Of a stretch of 64,000 bases of DNA, positions 1 through 9,656 are shown piece after piece (the first letter of the stretch is position 1; each line of letters opens with the position of its first letter). Under the pieces are notes generated by a model. It did not search any database. It was not told the DNA's origin and saw only the letters and a program-made list of their open reading frames with translations. Source of the stretch: JAYPHU01 sp964611435 (GTDB taxonomy: Bacteria > Pseudomonadota > Alphaproteobacteria > Rhodospirillales > UBA2165); the NCBI GenBank assembly GCA_964611435.1, contig CAZSXT010000010.1:38354-102353 (forward strand), read 5' to 3'. The position numbers were made by a program, and so were the translations under genes.

Positions 1-10
1 CGCCCGAGTC

Positions 11-1288
11 CTATTTCTCCCGGGCAATCGCCCGCCAGCCAATGTCCCGCCGGCAAAATCCCTCGGGCCAGTCAATCGCATCCACGGCCGTATAGGCTTT
101 GGTCTGCGCGACCTTCACACTTGAGCCCAGAGCGGTCACGCCCAGAACCCGTCCCCCGTTGGCGGCGACCTGGCCATCCACGAACTTGGTGCCTGCATGC
201 AGGATGGTGACATCGGGATCAGCCGCCGCCGCATCCAGATTGCCGATCACCGAACCCTTTTCATAAGACCCCGGATAGCCGTTTGCGGCCATCACCACCA
301 CCATGGCGGCCTCGTCCCGCCAATTCAGCGCGATCTCGGACAGCCTGCCTTCGGCGGCGGCGTCCAACGCTTCAAGCATGTCGGAATCGGCACGCGCCAT
401 CAGGACCTGACACTCCGGATCGCCAAACCGAACGTTGAATTCCAGCACCTTGGCGCCGTTGTCAGTGATCATCAGTCCGGCGAACAGAACGCCCGTGTAA
501 GGCCGGCCTTCCGCGGCCATGCCGTCGATGGTCGGCTGGATAACGGTTCTCATGATCTCGGCCTCCAGCGCAGGTGTGACCACCGGGGCCGGGGAATAAG
601 CGCCCATGCCGCCCGTGTTCGGCCCCTTGTCCCCGTCATAAACCGCCTTGTGATCCTGGGCGGAAACCAGCGCAACCGCCGACTTGCCATCAACCAGGGC
701 AAAGAAACTGGCCTCTTCGCCGGTCAGAAATTCTTCGACCACCACTTCATCGCCGGCCTCACCGAACACCCGCTCGACCATGATCTCGTCCAAGGCCTGG
801 AGGGCTTCGTCCTCCGTCTGGGCGAGGATCACGCCTTTGCCGGCGGCTAGGCCGCTCGCCTTGATGACGATGGGCGCCCCCTGTTCTTTGACATAAGCGA
901 CGGCCTCAGCGTGATCGCTGAACCGGCCATAGGCGGCGGTTGGAATGTCGTACTTGGCGAACAAATCCTTCATGAACGCTTTGGAACCTTCCAGGATCGC
1001 CGCGTCCTTGGTCGGACCAAACGCTTTGATGCCGGCGGCGCGCAATTCGTCCACGAGACCCAGCACCAACGGCGCTTCCGGACCCACCACCACCAAATCG
1101 ATTTTGTTGTCCTTGGCGAAGGCGACAAGCGCGGGCACGTCTTCGGCGCCGATATCCACACATTCGGCGACATCAGAAATGCCGGCATTCCCCGGCGCGC
1201 AATAGAGCGCGTCGCATTTCGGCGACCGGGCGATGGCCCAGCACAACGCGTGTTCCCGTCCGCCGCCACCAACGACCAATACTTTCAT
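11..1288 (-). CDS. purD: Phosphoribosylamine--glycine ligase
   Basis: Joins glycine to phosphoribosylamine using ATP, the second step of purine synthesis, in the cytosol. The 425-residue product has the full family length. It begins with the N-terminal loop VVGGGGREHAL, has the ATP-grasp stretch KASGLAAGKGV near residue 145 and the metal-binding stretch EFNVRFGDPE near residue 285. An in-frame upstream ATG exists at 1333, but the conserved N-terminus starts at the ATG ending at 1288, which has a purine-rich stretch upstream, so the shorter form is chosen. It diverges from xseA across about 95 bp. Confidence 0.97.
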   Translation of the reverse strand: MKVLVVGGGGREHALCWAIARSPKCDALYCAPGNAGISDVAECVDIGAEDVPALVAFAKDNKIDLVVVGPEAPLVLGLVDELRAAGIKAFGPTKDAAILEGSKAFMKDLFAKYDIPTAAYGRFSDHAEAVAYVKEQGAPIVIKASGLAAGKGVILAQTEDEALQALDEIMVERVFGEAGDEVVVEEFLTGEEASFFALVDGKSAVALVSAQDHKAVYDGDKGPNTGGMGAYSPAPVVTPALEAEIMRTVIQPTIDGMAAEGRPYTGVLFAGLMITDNGAKVLEFNVRFGDPECQVLMARADSDMLEALDAAAEGRLSEIALNWRDEAAMVVVMAANGYPGSYEKGSVIGNLDAAAADPDVTILHAGTKFVDGQVAANGGRVLGVTALGSSVKVAQTKAYTAVDAIDWPEGFCRRDIGWRAIAREK

Positions 1289-1382
1289 GATTATAGCCCC
1301 ACCGTTGAGTTGATCCGTTTTCGGTTCTTTCATAATTCCGCCTATACGGAGACCAACTCATAGCATAAATTGTCATCAAGTC

Positions 1383-2861
1383 ATGTCCGAACTCGAACCA
1401 TTTGACAGCCCCTTTGAGGGGCCGAACGATCCGGCTGCCGCACCGGGCGACAACCGTCCGGTGTTTTCGGTCAGTGATATTTCCCAGGCGTTGAAGCGCA
1501 CCGTCGAAGACAATTTTTCCCACGTGCGGGTGCGCGGCGAAATTTCCCGGCTGACCGTGGCGAGGTCCGGCCACATGTATCTGACTTTGAAGGACGAGAA
1601 TGCGGTGCTGGACGGCGTCTGTTGGCGGGGCACGGTCGGGCGGTTGTCTGTTTCCCCGGAAGACGGGATGGAGGTGATCGTCACCGGCAGGCTTTCCACC
1701 TACGCCGGGCGATCCAGCTATCAGATTGTTATCGAACAGATGGAGGTGGCGGGCGAAGGCGCACTCCTCAAAATGCTGGAAGACCGGCGCAAGAAGCTGC
1801 TGGCCGAAGGTTTGTTTGACGAGGACCGCAAGAAGGATATCCCCTATATCCCTGAAGTGATCGGCGTGGTGACCTCGCCCACCGGCGCGGTGCTTCGGGA
1901 TATAATGCACCGGCTGCGTGACCGTTTTCCCCGCCACGTGCTGCTGTGGCCGGTGAATGTGCAAGGCGACGGCGCTGCCGGTCAGGTGGCCGCCGCCATT
2001 GACGGGTTTAACCGGATGAAAGAAGGCGGGGCCGTGACAAGGCCTGATGTTCTGATTGTGGCGCGGGGCGGTGGCAGCCTGGAAGACTTGTGGGCCTTCA
2101 ACGAAGAAGTGGTGGTGCGCGCTGCGGCAGCCAGCGTGATCCCGCTCATTTCCGCTGTCGGCCACGAAACAGACACGACGCTAATTGACTTTGCCTCGGA
2201 CCGCCGCGCGCCCACGCCGACAGCAGCGGCTGAGATGGCGGTGCCGGTCCGCACCGAGTTGATAGCCCAAGTGGCCGACGACGGGGCCAGACTGCAACGC
2301 GCTATTCACCGGTTACTGCAGGACGGCGCACGCATCATCGATGGGCTGGCCAGGGGAATTCCCGACCCGGCGCGCCTGGCTCAGGAAGCAACCCTGCGCC
2401 TGGATGACCGGAGTGAGCAACTGCTCCGTGCCAAGGATGTATATTTGAACGACCTACGTGGGGAGGTAGCCCGGCTCGCGGGTGGATTGATCAGCCCGGC
2501 CGGGCAGATCGGCCGGAAGTCGGACCAGCTTACCGCGCAGGTCCTGGCTTGGCGGCGCGGCATGACCGCGTATTTGAACGAGAGAAGCAATGATCTCGAA
2601 CGCCAATCCCTTCGGCTTGATGGTGTCTCCTACCAGCGGGTTCTGGACCGGGGTTTTGCCTTGGTAACCGATGACACCGGTGACTTGGTCAACGCCGCCT
2701 CGGCCAAGCACGGTCAGTCCGTGAACATCCGCTTCAAGGATGGTGACGTAGGCGCGCAGGTGGTGTCATCGGACGGATCGACGCCACCCTCACCGAAACC
2801 AAAGAAGAAGCCCGCCGACAAATCTGAACCCGACTCGGACCCGCAAGGGACGCTTCTGTGA
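1383..2861 (+). CDS. xseA: Exodeoxyribonuclease VII large subunit
   Basis: Large catalytic subunit of exonuclease VII, which degrades single-stranded DNA from both ends in repair. The protein has 492 residues. It shows an N-terminal OB fold (VRVRGEISRL, then GHMYLTLKD, about residues 42-70). The catalytic domain carries VGVVTSPTGAVLRD near 160, RGGGSLEDLWAFN near 228 and AVGHETDTTLIDFASD near 258. The C-terminal tail is rich in Pro, Lys and Asp. No clear Shine-Dalgarno sequence precedes the ATG. The stop overlaps the GTG start of the next gene (GTGA), which suggests translational coupling. The small subunit xseB is not in the window. Confidence 0.97.
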   Translation: MSELEPFDSPFEGPNDPAAAPGDNRPVFSVSDISQALKRTVEDNFSHVRVRGEISRLTVARSGHMYLTLKDENAVLDGVCWRGTVGRLSVSPEDGMEVIVTGRLSTYAGRSSYQIVIEQMEVAGEGALLKMLEDRRKKLLAEGLFDEDRKKDIPYIPEVIGVVTSPTGAVLRDIMHRLRDRFPRHVLLWPVNVQGDGAAGQVAAAIDGFNRMKEGGAVTRPDVLIVARGGGSLEDLWAFNEEVVVRAAAASVIPLISAVGHETDTTLIDFASDRRAPTPTAAAEMAVPVRTELIAQVADDGARLQRAIHRLLQDGARIIDGLARGIPDPARLAQEATLRLDDRSEQLLRAKDVYLNDLRGEVARLAGGLISPAGQIGRKSDQLTAQVLAWRRGMTAYLNERSNDLERQSLRLDGVSYQRVLDRGFALVTDDTGDLVNAASAKHGQSVNIRFKDGDVGAQVVSSDGSTPPSPKPKKKPADKSEPDSDPQGTLL

Positions 2862-3664
2862 GAAGTCTGATCTTTGCGCTGGTTCTTTGTCTGGCGGTGA
2901 GTCCTGCTTACGCCCAGTCCACGACCTTCACGCTAGAGGGAAATGCCGCTCAAGGGGGATTGGTGATCGGCCATACGGAGCCGCACGCCAAAGTCTTTCT
3001 CGACAACAAGGAAGTGCCTGTTTCCAAGACCGGGACGTTTCTGTTGGGCTTTGCCTGGAATGCCGGCGACGAGGCCCAGTTGGTTGTCCGGATCGGCCGC
3101 AGGGAAGACATTCGGACTCTTGCCATCCGACAGCGGCAGTTCAAGGAACAGCGCATCGACGGATTGCCCAAGCGCAAGGTGAGCCCGAACCCGGCTGATC
3201 TGAAACGGATCGCCCGTGAAAAGAAAGAAATGGAGGCGGCGAAGCGAGTGCGTACGCCCGAGCCGTTTTTTCTGTCCGGTTTTCAGCAACCAGCCGAGGG
3301 CCGGGTCAGCGGCGTTTATGGCAGCCGCCGTATTCTCAACGGCCAGCCGCGGCGGCCGCACTTTGGTCTCGATATCGCCGCACCCCAAGGGACGCCTGTT
3401 CGTGCGCTGGCGGACGGGATCGTCCGATTTGTCCATCCCGGCATGTTTTTCAACGGGAAAACCGTGCTGATTGATCACGGGATGGGGCTCAATTCCATCT
3501 ATATCCACATGAGCGCCACCAACGTGAAGGCCGGCGTGACGGTGAAGAAGGGTGACCTGATCGGCGCGGTCGGCCGCACCGGCCGCGCGACCGGGCCTCA
3601 TTTACACTTGGGCGTTTCACTGAATGGGACGCCGCTTGATCCGGGATTGCTGGTGGGGCGGTGA
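2858..3664 (+). CDS. Secreted M23 family (LytM) metallopeptidase
   Basis: Predicted periplasmic peptidoglycan endopeptidase or LytM-type amidase activator (268 residues). Residues 1-20 form a signal peptide ending in AYA before QS. The middle is basic and probably helical (about residues 105-130). The C-terminal LytM domain keeps the zinc ligands: H168 and D172 in HFGLD, and H248/H250 in HLHLG. With all ligands present it is probably an active enzyme rather than a degenerate EnvC-like activator. It starts with GTG, overlapping the xseA stop by four bases. A two-hairpin repeat follows downstream. Confidence 0.9.
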   Translation: MRSLIFALVLCLAVSPAYAQSTTFTLEGNAAQGGLVIGHTEPHAKVFLDNKEVPVSKTGTFLLGFAWNAGDEAQLVVRIGRREDIRTLAIRQRQFKEQRIDGLPKRKVSPNPADLKRIAREKKEMEAAKRVRTPEPFFLSGFQQPAEGRVSGVYGSRRILNGQPRRPHFGLDIAAPQGTPVRALADGIVRFVHPGMFFNGKTVLIDHGMGLNSIYIHMSATNVKAGVTVKKGDLIGAVGRTGRATGPHLHLGVSLNGTPLDPGLLVGR

Positions 3665-3674
3665 CATAATTTTA

Positions 3675-3771
3675 GTCATGCGCGGGCAGCTACGAAGGAG
3701 TGAGACCCGCGTACCCACCTTAAATTTAAACATGGGTCCACGGGTCACCACTGCGCGGGCCCGTGGATGAC
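3675..3771. repeat. Two-hairpin intergenic repeat, copy 1
   Basis: A 97-bp element bounded by GTCAT and its inverse ATGAC. Inside are two potential hairpins: GCGCGGG with a later CCCGCG, and CCACGGGT with a later GCCCGTGG. A second copy with the same ends and the same second hairpin lies at 14537-14621. It sits between the convergent M23 and acyltransferase genes, so it may also act as a bidirectional transcription barrier. Elements of this look are common in alphaproteobacterial intergenic DNA; no function is shown here. Confidence 0.7.
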
Positions 3772-3792
3772 TATAATGGTTAAAATGGATGG

Positions 3793-4668
3793 CTAATCAG
3801 GCCAGCGGTTGTGAACCCACAGCCACTGTTCCGGCCGCTCGGTGATCCACTCGCTCAGATGGCGATTTACTTCGGTCATCAGTGCGGCAATATCCGCCGT
3901 CTTGTCGCCGGTGTCCGGCTTATCAACCGGCGGATAAACAGTCACCCGGAACCGCGCACCCTCAAGGCGCTCCACCCGCGTGGGCACCAGCGGACAGTCG
4001 TAGCGGTAGGCCAATTCGGCCACAGCGGGCGCGGTCATGGCGTCCCGGCCGAGAAAAGGCACAGAGATGCCGTCATTCATTTTTTGGTCCACCAGCATGG
4101 CCATGTGATCGCCCCGGCGAAGGGCGCGTAAGATTGCCTTGGCGCCTTCCGAACCCTTGGGATAGAGATCGCTGCCCAGAGCGTACCGCCCTTTCTGCAC
4201 CAGTTTGTCAAAAAACGGATTATTAGCGCGACGATAGACCAGATGCACGGTGAGCCCACGCTTGGTGCCGGCCAGGGGCGAGATCTCCCAATTGGCGATA
4301 TGACCGCCAAAAAACAACCCCGGCATACTGTCATCGCGGAGCGCGTCGCAATGCTCGACACCCACAACTTCGACCCGGCTGTTTTCTACGTAAGGATCGA
4401 ACTTGCCCAAATGCGGATGTTCGCCGGCGGTGCGCCCCAAATTGTCCCACATTTTTAGGACGGTTTTCTCAATCTGTTCAGGGGACATCTGAGGGAAGCA
4501 CTTCGCCAGGTTACGCCGGGCGTTGTTGCTGACCCTGAGGCGCGGGCCAAAGGTGCGGCCAATCCAGCCACCCAACCCTGACGCCGCATCAAGTGGGAGA
4601 ACGGCGAAAATTGAATAGACGCACCAGGCCGCGCCGGCTTCTAGAATATGGCCAAATCGACGCACCAT
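3793..4668 (-). CDS. LpxL/HtrB-type lipid A acyltransferase
   Basis: Membrane-associated enzyme that would transfer a secondary acyl chain from acyl-ACP to Kdo-lipid A (291 residues). It shows the HX4E signature in GGHIANWE near residue 122, and further family features (VYRRANNPFFD, then a basic LVDQKMNDGISVPFLG segment). It ends the msbA-DUF374-waaA-lpxK operon, only four bases after lpxK, which supports a lipid A role. Whether it acts like LpxL or LpxM, and which acyl chain it uses, cannot be read from the sequence. Confidence 0.88.
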   Translation of the reverse strand: MVRRFGHILEAGAAWCVYSIFAVLPLDAASGLGGWIGRTFGPRLRVSNNARRNLAKCFPQMSPEQIEKTVLKMWDNLGRTAGEHPHLGKFDPYVENSRVEVVGVEHCDALRDDSMPGLFFGGHIANWEISPLAGTKRGLTVHLVYRRANNPFFDKLVQKGRYALGSDLYPKGSEGAKAILRALRRGDHMAMLVDQKMNDGISVPFLGRDAMTAPAVAELAYRYDCPLVPTRVERLEGARFRVTVYPPVDKPDTGDKTADIAALMTEVNRHLSEWITERPEQWLWVHNRWPD

Positions 4669-4672
4669 GATG

Positions 4673-5653
4673 CTAAATGGACGGTCCCAATGCCGTTACC
4701 ACCGTGTTCAAAAAGCCGGCTTCATCCGCCAAATCCAAAGTGACATCCAACACCATGATTCCCTTGTGCTGGGGGGCGAGGCGGGCGTGGTCCTTGGCGG
4801 TGGTGATCAATGTGGCGTCCATGGCGGCGGCTTTTTGGACCAGGTGTTCAATTTCGTCAACCGTATAGGGATGATGATCGGGAAACGGCGTCTGTTCCAC
4901 CAACGCCGCGTCTAGTCCGGATAGGGTGGTGAAAAACTTTTCCGGCCGCCCAATGCCGGCAAAAGCAAAAAGCCGCTTGCCGGCCAGCACTTCACCGCTT
5001 GCCGGCGCCAGCCGCGCCGAAAACATGGGTAGCGAGGATAGCGCCGGCAGCCCACCCACCCCATGTTTGTCATCGCCGATGATCAAAAGGGCGTCAGCCC
5101 GCGCCGCGCCAACTTGCACAAGCTCTCTCAAGGGGCCTGCCGGTATCACCCGGCCATTTCCCAACCCGGCGGCGCCGTCAACGACCAAGAGGGAAAAGTC
5201 TTTGTTCAGGCGCGGGTTTTGAAATCCGTCATCCAGGATTAGGGTATCCGCACCAGCGGCGATGGCGGCGGCGGCGGCAGTGACCCTATCAGGACTAACC
5301 CAGGTGGGCGCAGCCTGGGCCAGAAGAAGGGGTTCATCACCAACATCCACATACGTGTGGTTCATCTGGTCAACGCGGATAGGTGCGGAAACGTGTGCGC
5401 CGTACCCTCGGCTTAGTATATGGGGCTGCCGGCCTTGGGCGATGAGAAGCTGTGCCACTTTGAGCGCCGTCGGGGTTTTCCCCGCACCGCCCACTGTCAA
5501 ATTGCCGATGCAAAGTACCGGTACACCGGCGGAAGCAGGTGTGGTCAAAGCTTGCCGGAGCCGGCCGCCGAGCGCGTAAAGGCCGGACAGGGGAGACAAT
5601 AGCAGCGGGACCAACCCCTGCCGTTCGCTATACCAGAAATCAGGCGGCCGCAT
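4673..5653 (-). CDS. lpxK: Tetraacyldisaccharide 4'-kinase
   Basis: Phosphorylates the 4' position of the lipid A precursor at the inner face of the cytoplasmic membrane. The 326-residue product has the usual length. It carries a hydrophobic N-terminal segment, a P-loop GGAGKT at residues 55-60, and the conserved LDDGFQNP motif. Its start overlaps the end of waaA by 14 bases, and the lauroyltransferase-like gene follows four bases after its stop, so the three are very likely co-transcribed. Confidence 0.96.
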   Translation of the reverse strand: MRPPDFWYSERQGLVPLLLSPLSGLYALGGRLRQALTTPASAGVPVLCIGNLTVGGAGKTPTALKVAQLLIAQGRQPHILSRGYGAHVSAPIRVDQMNHTYVDVGDEPLLLAQAAPTWVSPDRVTAAAAAIAAGADTLILDDGFQNPRLNKDFSLLVVDGAAGLGNGRVIPAGPLRELVQVGAARADALLIIGDDKHGVGGLPALSSLPMFSARLAPASGEVLAGKRLFAFAGIGRPEKFFTTLSGLDAALVEQTPFPDHHPYTVDEIEHLVQKAAAMDATLITTAKDHARLAPQHKGIMVLDVTLDLADEAGFLNTVVTALGPSI

Positions 5654-6932
5654 CCCGCCGGTCCGTTCTTTCGTTATTCAATATGGCCAGAATTTCTTCG
5701 GTAACGTGGTGGACCACCTGCTCTTTGGAGTCCACGTAGGACTGTCCATTGGCCGCCATTTTTTTGGTCTCTTCATTGTCAGCCAGAAGCCGGCCGATCG
5801 CCAAGGCAAGACCGGTGCCATCTTCAACTTGAAGGGCGCAGCCGGCGGCATTCATTTCCTCGGCAATTTCTTTGAAATTCATCATGTGCGGTCCATGCAC
5901 GACCGCACAATCGAGCCGGAGCGCTTCCAGCGGATTCTGTCCCCCCAAGGGCACCAGGGATTTGCCCATAAATACGATATCGGTCAGGCGATAGAAGAGA
6001 CCCAGTTCGCCCATCGTGTCGGCCAGGTAGATATCCGTGCGGTCTTCAATGGGTTCGCCCTTGGACCGGCTTGCGACGCGCAAACCGGCGTTTTCCAGCG
6101 CTGCCTTTACCTCACCACCGCGTCCGGCGTGGCGGGGAACCAGAATTGTCAGCAATCCCGGATGATTATCTGAAAGGTCGCGATGCACCTGGGCGGCGAC
6201 AGTTTCCTCGCCGTCGTGGGTGCTGGCCGCCAGCCAACGGGGACGTCGGCTCATACTTTGTTCGAGCCGGATCAGTTCCTCCGTATCCGCCGGGAGCGGC
6301 GGGACGGCAAATTTCAAGTTTCCCAAACAGGCGGTGCGCCGCGCGCCCAATTGCCGGAGCCTGTCAGCATCCTCCTCGGTTTGGCCGAGGCACAGGGTAA
6401 AATCCCGCAGCAGCCGGGAAATGACCATGCGGGCCCGTTGCCAGCCGGCAAAGGACCGCGGCGATATCCGGCCGTTGACGAGGATCATGGGAATCTTCCG
6501 TAGCTGGGTTTCCAGGATCAGGTTGGGCCAGAATTCGCTTTCCGCCCACAGCGCCATATCGGGGCGCCAATGGTCCAAGAAGCGGCGGACATAGTTGGCC
6601 CGGTCGACCGGTACGAACTGATGAAAGGCGCGGTCCGGCAGTCTTTCCAGCATGATCTCGGCCGAAGTTACGGAGCCCGTGGTCAAGACCAGAGACAGGT
6701 CATCTGTCTCGCTAAGCAAGGCTTCGACCAAGGGCAGCATGGAAAGCGACTCACCCACGCTGGCGGCATGCAACCAGATGAGCCGGCCGTCCGGGCGAGG
6801 CAGGCTGGCCTTGCCCTTGCGCTCGGCGAAACGGGCCTGATCCTCTTTCCCCTCGGCCAGGCGTTTCTGCAGGTATATTTGGATCAGGGGCGCACCGACA
6901 AAGGTCGCTGTCCGGTAAAGGGACAACATCAT
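5640..6932 (-). CDS. waaA: 3-deoxy-D-manno-octulosonic acid (Kdo) transferase
   Basis: Adds Kdo to lipid IVA at the inner membrane (GT30 family, 430 residues). An N-terminal membrane anchor is followed by LHAASVGES, whose Glu61 matches the catalytic acid of the family. ESEFWPN lies near residue 130 and the C-terminal GT-B half shows MGKSLVPLGGQNPLE. The start ATGATG overlaps the stop of the upstream DUF374 gene by four bases. Whether it adds one or two Kdo residues cannot be told. Confidence 0.95.
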   Translation of the reverse strand: MMLSLYRTATFVGAPLIQIYLQKRLAEGKEDQARFAERKGKASLPRPDGRLIWLHAASVGESLSMLPLVEALLSETDDLSLVLTTGSVTSAEIMLERLPDRAFHQFVPVDRANYVRRFLDHWRPDMALWAESEFWPNLILETQLRKIPMILVNGRISPRSFAGWQRARMVISRLLRDFTLCLGQTEEDADRLRQLGARRTACLGNLKFAVPPLPADTEELIRLEQSMSRRPRWLAASTHDGEETVAAQVHRDLSDNHPGLLTILVPRHAGRGGEVKAALENAGLRVASRSKGEPIEDRTDIYLADTMGELGLFYRLTDIVFMGKSLVPLGGQNPLEALRLDCAVVHGPHMMNFKEIAEEMNAAGCALQVEDGTGLALAIGRLLADNEETKKMAANGQSYVDSKEQVVHHVTEEILAILNNERTDRRDAAA

Positions 6933-7666
6933 GATGCGGCCCCTTTCGCGTCCATCGCAGCTTCCGGCGCCGGTTCCACGGCAGGTGTGCCGCAGAGTTC
7001 ATCCGCTTCGTCGGTGATCCGGTTCAGTTCCGACTCCAACTGGCGGCGAAATTCTTCCATACGATCATCGTCTGCGTCCTTGGGCACATGGATTGGCGTT
7101 CCCCAGACATAGACGCCTCGGGCGAAAAGGCCCGGCAATAGAAACCTGTCCCAACTGTTCACCAGGCGGCGCCGGCTGACTCCATAGGCAGCTGGCAGGA
7201 TCGGTACGCCGGTAAGCTTGGCCAGGGCGACCGGACCCATGCTGGCCCGCATGCGGGGCCCCCTCGGTCCATCCGGCGTGATGCAGACACTGCCGCCGTT
7301 TTTGATGATCCGAACCATACCCCTCAGTGCTTCGCTCCCGCCGCGGCGCGTCGATCCGGCCAGGGAATTGAACCCAAAATGCCGAACCATGCCGGCCACC
7401 AATTGACCATCGGCATGAGATGAAATGAGCAGGTGGATATCCCGGCGCCGGTCCCAATTGTATCCCATCATCAACAGCCGGCCGTGCCAGAAACAGGCGA
7501 TGAAGGGCTGGTTCTGGTCCCAGAACTTCTCGGGCGCATCCCGGCGCACCGTGTGCCAACCGCCCGTCATGTGCACCACCCGGATCATCTGTGCGGCGAA
7601 CCAGCATACCAGGGCGCGGAGCGCGGGGTTCCGGGAAAAGCTCTTGATGAAGGCAGGCGTCGCCAT
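6929..7666 (-). CDS. DUF374 family lysophospholipid acyltransferase-like protein
   Basis: A 245-residue protein of the DUF374 family, often found beside waaA and msbA in alphaproteobacteria. It shows FWHGRLLMM near residue 60, a central SSHADGQL with GSTRRGGSEALR, and TPDGPRGPR, all typical of the family. The fold is related to acyltransferases, but its exact reaction is not established. Upstream in-frame codons run into msbA. The ATG ending at 7666, eight bases after the msbA stop, opens the recognisable protein and is chosen as the start. Context indicates a role in lipid A or Kdo assembly. Confidence 0.85.
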   Translation of the reverse strand: MATPAFIKSFSRNPALRALVCWFAAQMIRVVHMTGGWHTVRRDAPEKFWDQNQPFIACFWHGRLLMMGYNWDRRRDIHLLISSHADGQLVAGMVRHFGFNSLAGSTRRGGSEALRGMVRIIKNGGSVCITPDGPRGPRMRASMGPVALAKLTGVPILPAAYGVSRRRLVNSWDRFLLPGLFARGVYVWGTPIHVPKDADDDRMEEFRRQLESELNRITDEADELCGTPAVEPAPEAAMDAKGAAS

Positions 7667-7673
7667 GGAAGCC

Positions 7674-9539
7674 TTATTCCCCGGCGTTGGCGACACCCAT
7701 CTCGCGGGTGAGGGTTGGGTCGTGTTCGGCGGATTGTTGGTCACTGAACTGGAGCTGATACAGCCGGGCATAGATCCCGTCCTGGCCCAACAATTCAGCA
7801 TGGGTGCCGGATTCAGCTAGTTTGCCGTCATCGATCACGTGGATCAGGTCGGCGTCCATCACCGTGGACAACCGGTGCGCGATGACGATGGTGGTGCGAC
7901 CCTTCATGAGAACCGTGAGCGCCGCCTGCACCTGGCGTTCACTTTCCGTGTCGAGGGCGGATGTCGCTTCATCCAATAGTAGAATGGGCGCGTCTTTCAA
8001 CATGGCTCGAGCGATGGCCAAGCGCTGGCGTTGGCCGCCGGAGACTTTGGTGCCCCGCTCACCGACATACGTGTCGTAGCCGTCGGGCATGTCCATAATA
8101 AAATCGTGGGCGGCGGCGTTCTTGGCGGCCTGGATTATCTCCGCTTCGGTTGCGTCCGGCCGGCCATAGGCGATGTTGGCGCGCACCGTGTCATCGAAGA
8201 GCGTAATCTCCTGACTGACCAGGGCGATCTTGCTGCGCAGCGAGGAAAAGGTCACATCCCGGACATCCACGCCGTCGATGGTGATTGTCCCGGAATCCAC
8301 ATCGTAGAACCGGGGCACCAGATTCAGGATGGTCGACTTGCCCGCGCCCGACGGGCCGACTAGGGCCACCAGTTTTCCGGCGGGGGCGGAGATCGAAATG
8401 TCGTCAATAGCCGGCTGGCCGGGGAGGTAAGAGAAGGTGACGTTTTTGAGCTCTACCTCGCCACCACGAATGTCCAGTTCTTGCGCATCGTCTTTCTCCC
8501 GGATTGCCGGCTCCCGGTCCAGCAGCACGAACAGCCGCTGCGCGCCGGCGAGGCCTTCTTGCAGGGACGTGTTGAGATTGGCCAGACGCTTCATCGGCTC
8601 ATAGGCCAGCAACAGTGCGGTGATAAACGCAAAGAAAGAGCCGGGATCCATGGATTGGTCGATGACCCGGAACCCGCCGTAGAAGATCACCAGAGCGACA
8701 GCTACGCCGCCCAGGGTTTCCATGATCGGGCTCGCCATGGCGCGGATGCGCGACGCCTTGAAAATCAGCTCGAACACCCGCTCGGCGATGGTCCGGACCC
8801 GATCCTTTTCATACTCTTCCATGCCGTAGGCCTTGACCACACGCGCGCCCTGGAAGGTTTGCTCCAACAGGGTGGTGAACTGCCCCATCTCTTCCTGCGT
8901 GTTGACAGTCACCTTGCGCATGCGCCGACCCAGCTTGACGATGGGCAAGATGGCGATGGGGAAGACGACAAAGGCGATCAGAGCCAGGATCCAGTCCTGC
9001 ACGAACATGACAATGACCAAAAAGATCAGGGTCAGAAAATCCTTGCCGAAACCAGTAAGCGCATTGGAGACCGCCGCCCGCATCATGTTGATGTCGATGG
9101 TGAACCGGGACAGCAGGCTACCGGTGGCCGTCCGGTGGAAAAACCCAAGTTCCATCCGGCTCAGATGGGCATACAGCCGGTGCTGGGTATCGGTGATAAT
9201 TCGCTGGCCGACGAAGCTCATCAGCACAGCCTGACCGTAATTGGCGAGACCCTTGACCGCAAAAGTCACCAGGACCGCGAAGCCGATGGGCAGCAGAAAT
9301 GCTTTGTTGCGGGCGACGAACACATCATTGATCACCGGCTTCATCAGCCAGGCGCTCAAAGCCGTCGCGCCGGCGACAAATGCCATGCACAAAAGCGCGA
9401 AAACGATCCAGCCGGCATAAGGCCGCACACTCTCAGCGAGCAGCCGTTTGACCAGCGCATACGTCGTGGTGCTTTGCACAGGGGCCGTGGTGCTTTGGGC
9501 AGGGCTCAATCCCTGATCTGAGTGAGGGGCGTCGGTCAA
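7674..9539 (-). CDS. msbA: Lipid A export ABC transporter (MsbA type)
   Basis: Homodimeric ABC half-exporter (621 residues) that would flip lipid A-core across the inner membrane. Six membrane segments occupy about residues 45-340. The nucleotide-binding domain has Walker A GPSGAGKST, signature VSGGQRQR, Walker B LLLDEATSALD and an H-loop IAHRLST. The start codon is TTG, with TTGAGGCAC giving a GAGG ribosome site just upstream; no in-frame ATG lies closer. It leads the minus-strand lipid A operon that continues to 3793. Substrate is inferred from neighbours, since half-exporters of this type look alike. Confidence 0.9.
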   Translation of the reverse strand: MTDAPHSDQGLSPAQSTTAPVQSTTTYALVKRLLAESVRPYAGWIVFALLCMAFVAGATALSAWLMKPVINDVFVARNKAFLLPIGFAVLVTFAVKGLANYGQAVLMSFVGQRIITDTQHRLYAHLSRMELGFFHRTATGSLLSRFTIDINMMRAAVSNALTGFGKDFLTLIFLVIVMFVQDWILALIAFVVFPIAILPIVKLGRRMRKVTVNTQEEMGQFTTLLEQTFQGARVVKAYGMEEYEKDRVRTIAERVFELIFKASRIRAMASPIMETLGGVAVALVIFYGGFRVIDQSMDPGSFFAFITALLLAYEPMKRLANLNTSLQEGLAGAQRLFVLLDREPAIREKDDAQELDIRGGEVELKNVTFSYLPGQPAIDDISISAPAGKLVALVGPSGAGKSTILNLVPRFYDVDSGTITIDGVDVRDVTFSSLRSKIALVSQEITLFDDTVRANIAYGRPDATEAEIIQAAKNAAAHDFIMDMPDGYDTYVGERGTKVSGGQRQRLAIARAMLKDAPILLLDEATSALDTESERQVQAALTVLMKGRTTIVIAHRLSTVMDADLIHVIDDGKLAESGTHAELLGQDGIYARLYQLQFSDQQSAEHDPTLTREMGVANAGE

Positions 9540-9656
9540 AAGTGCCTCAACCGGTTGAAATACCTATTAAAGAGTCCGCCAACATACCACGGACGGTACC
9601 CTCCCGCCAATCAGCACCGGTTTGTCTCTAGAAAAGGTTAAAGCGGGAGAATTCGC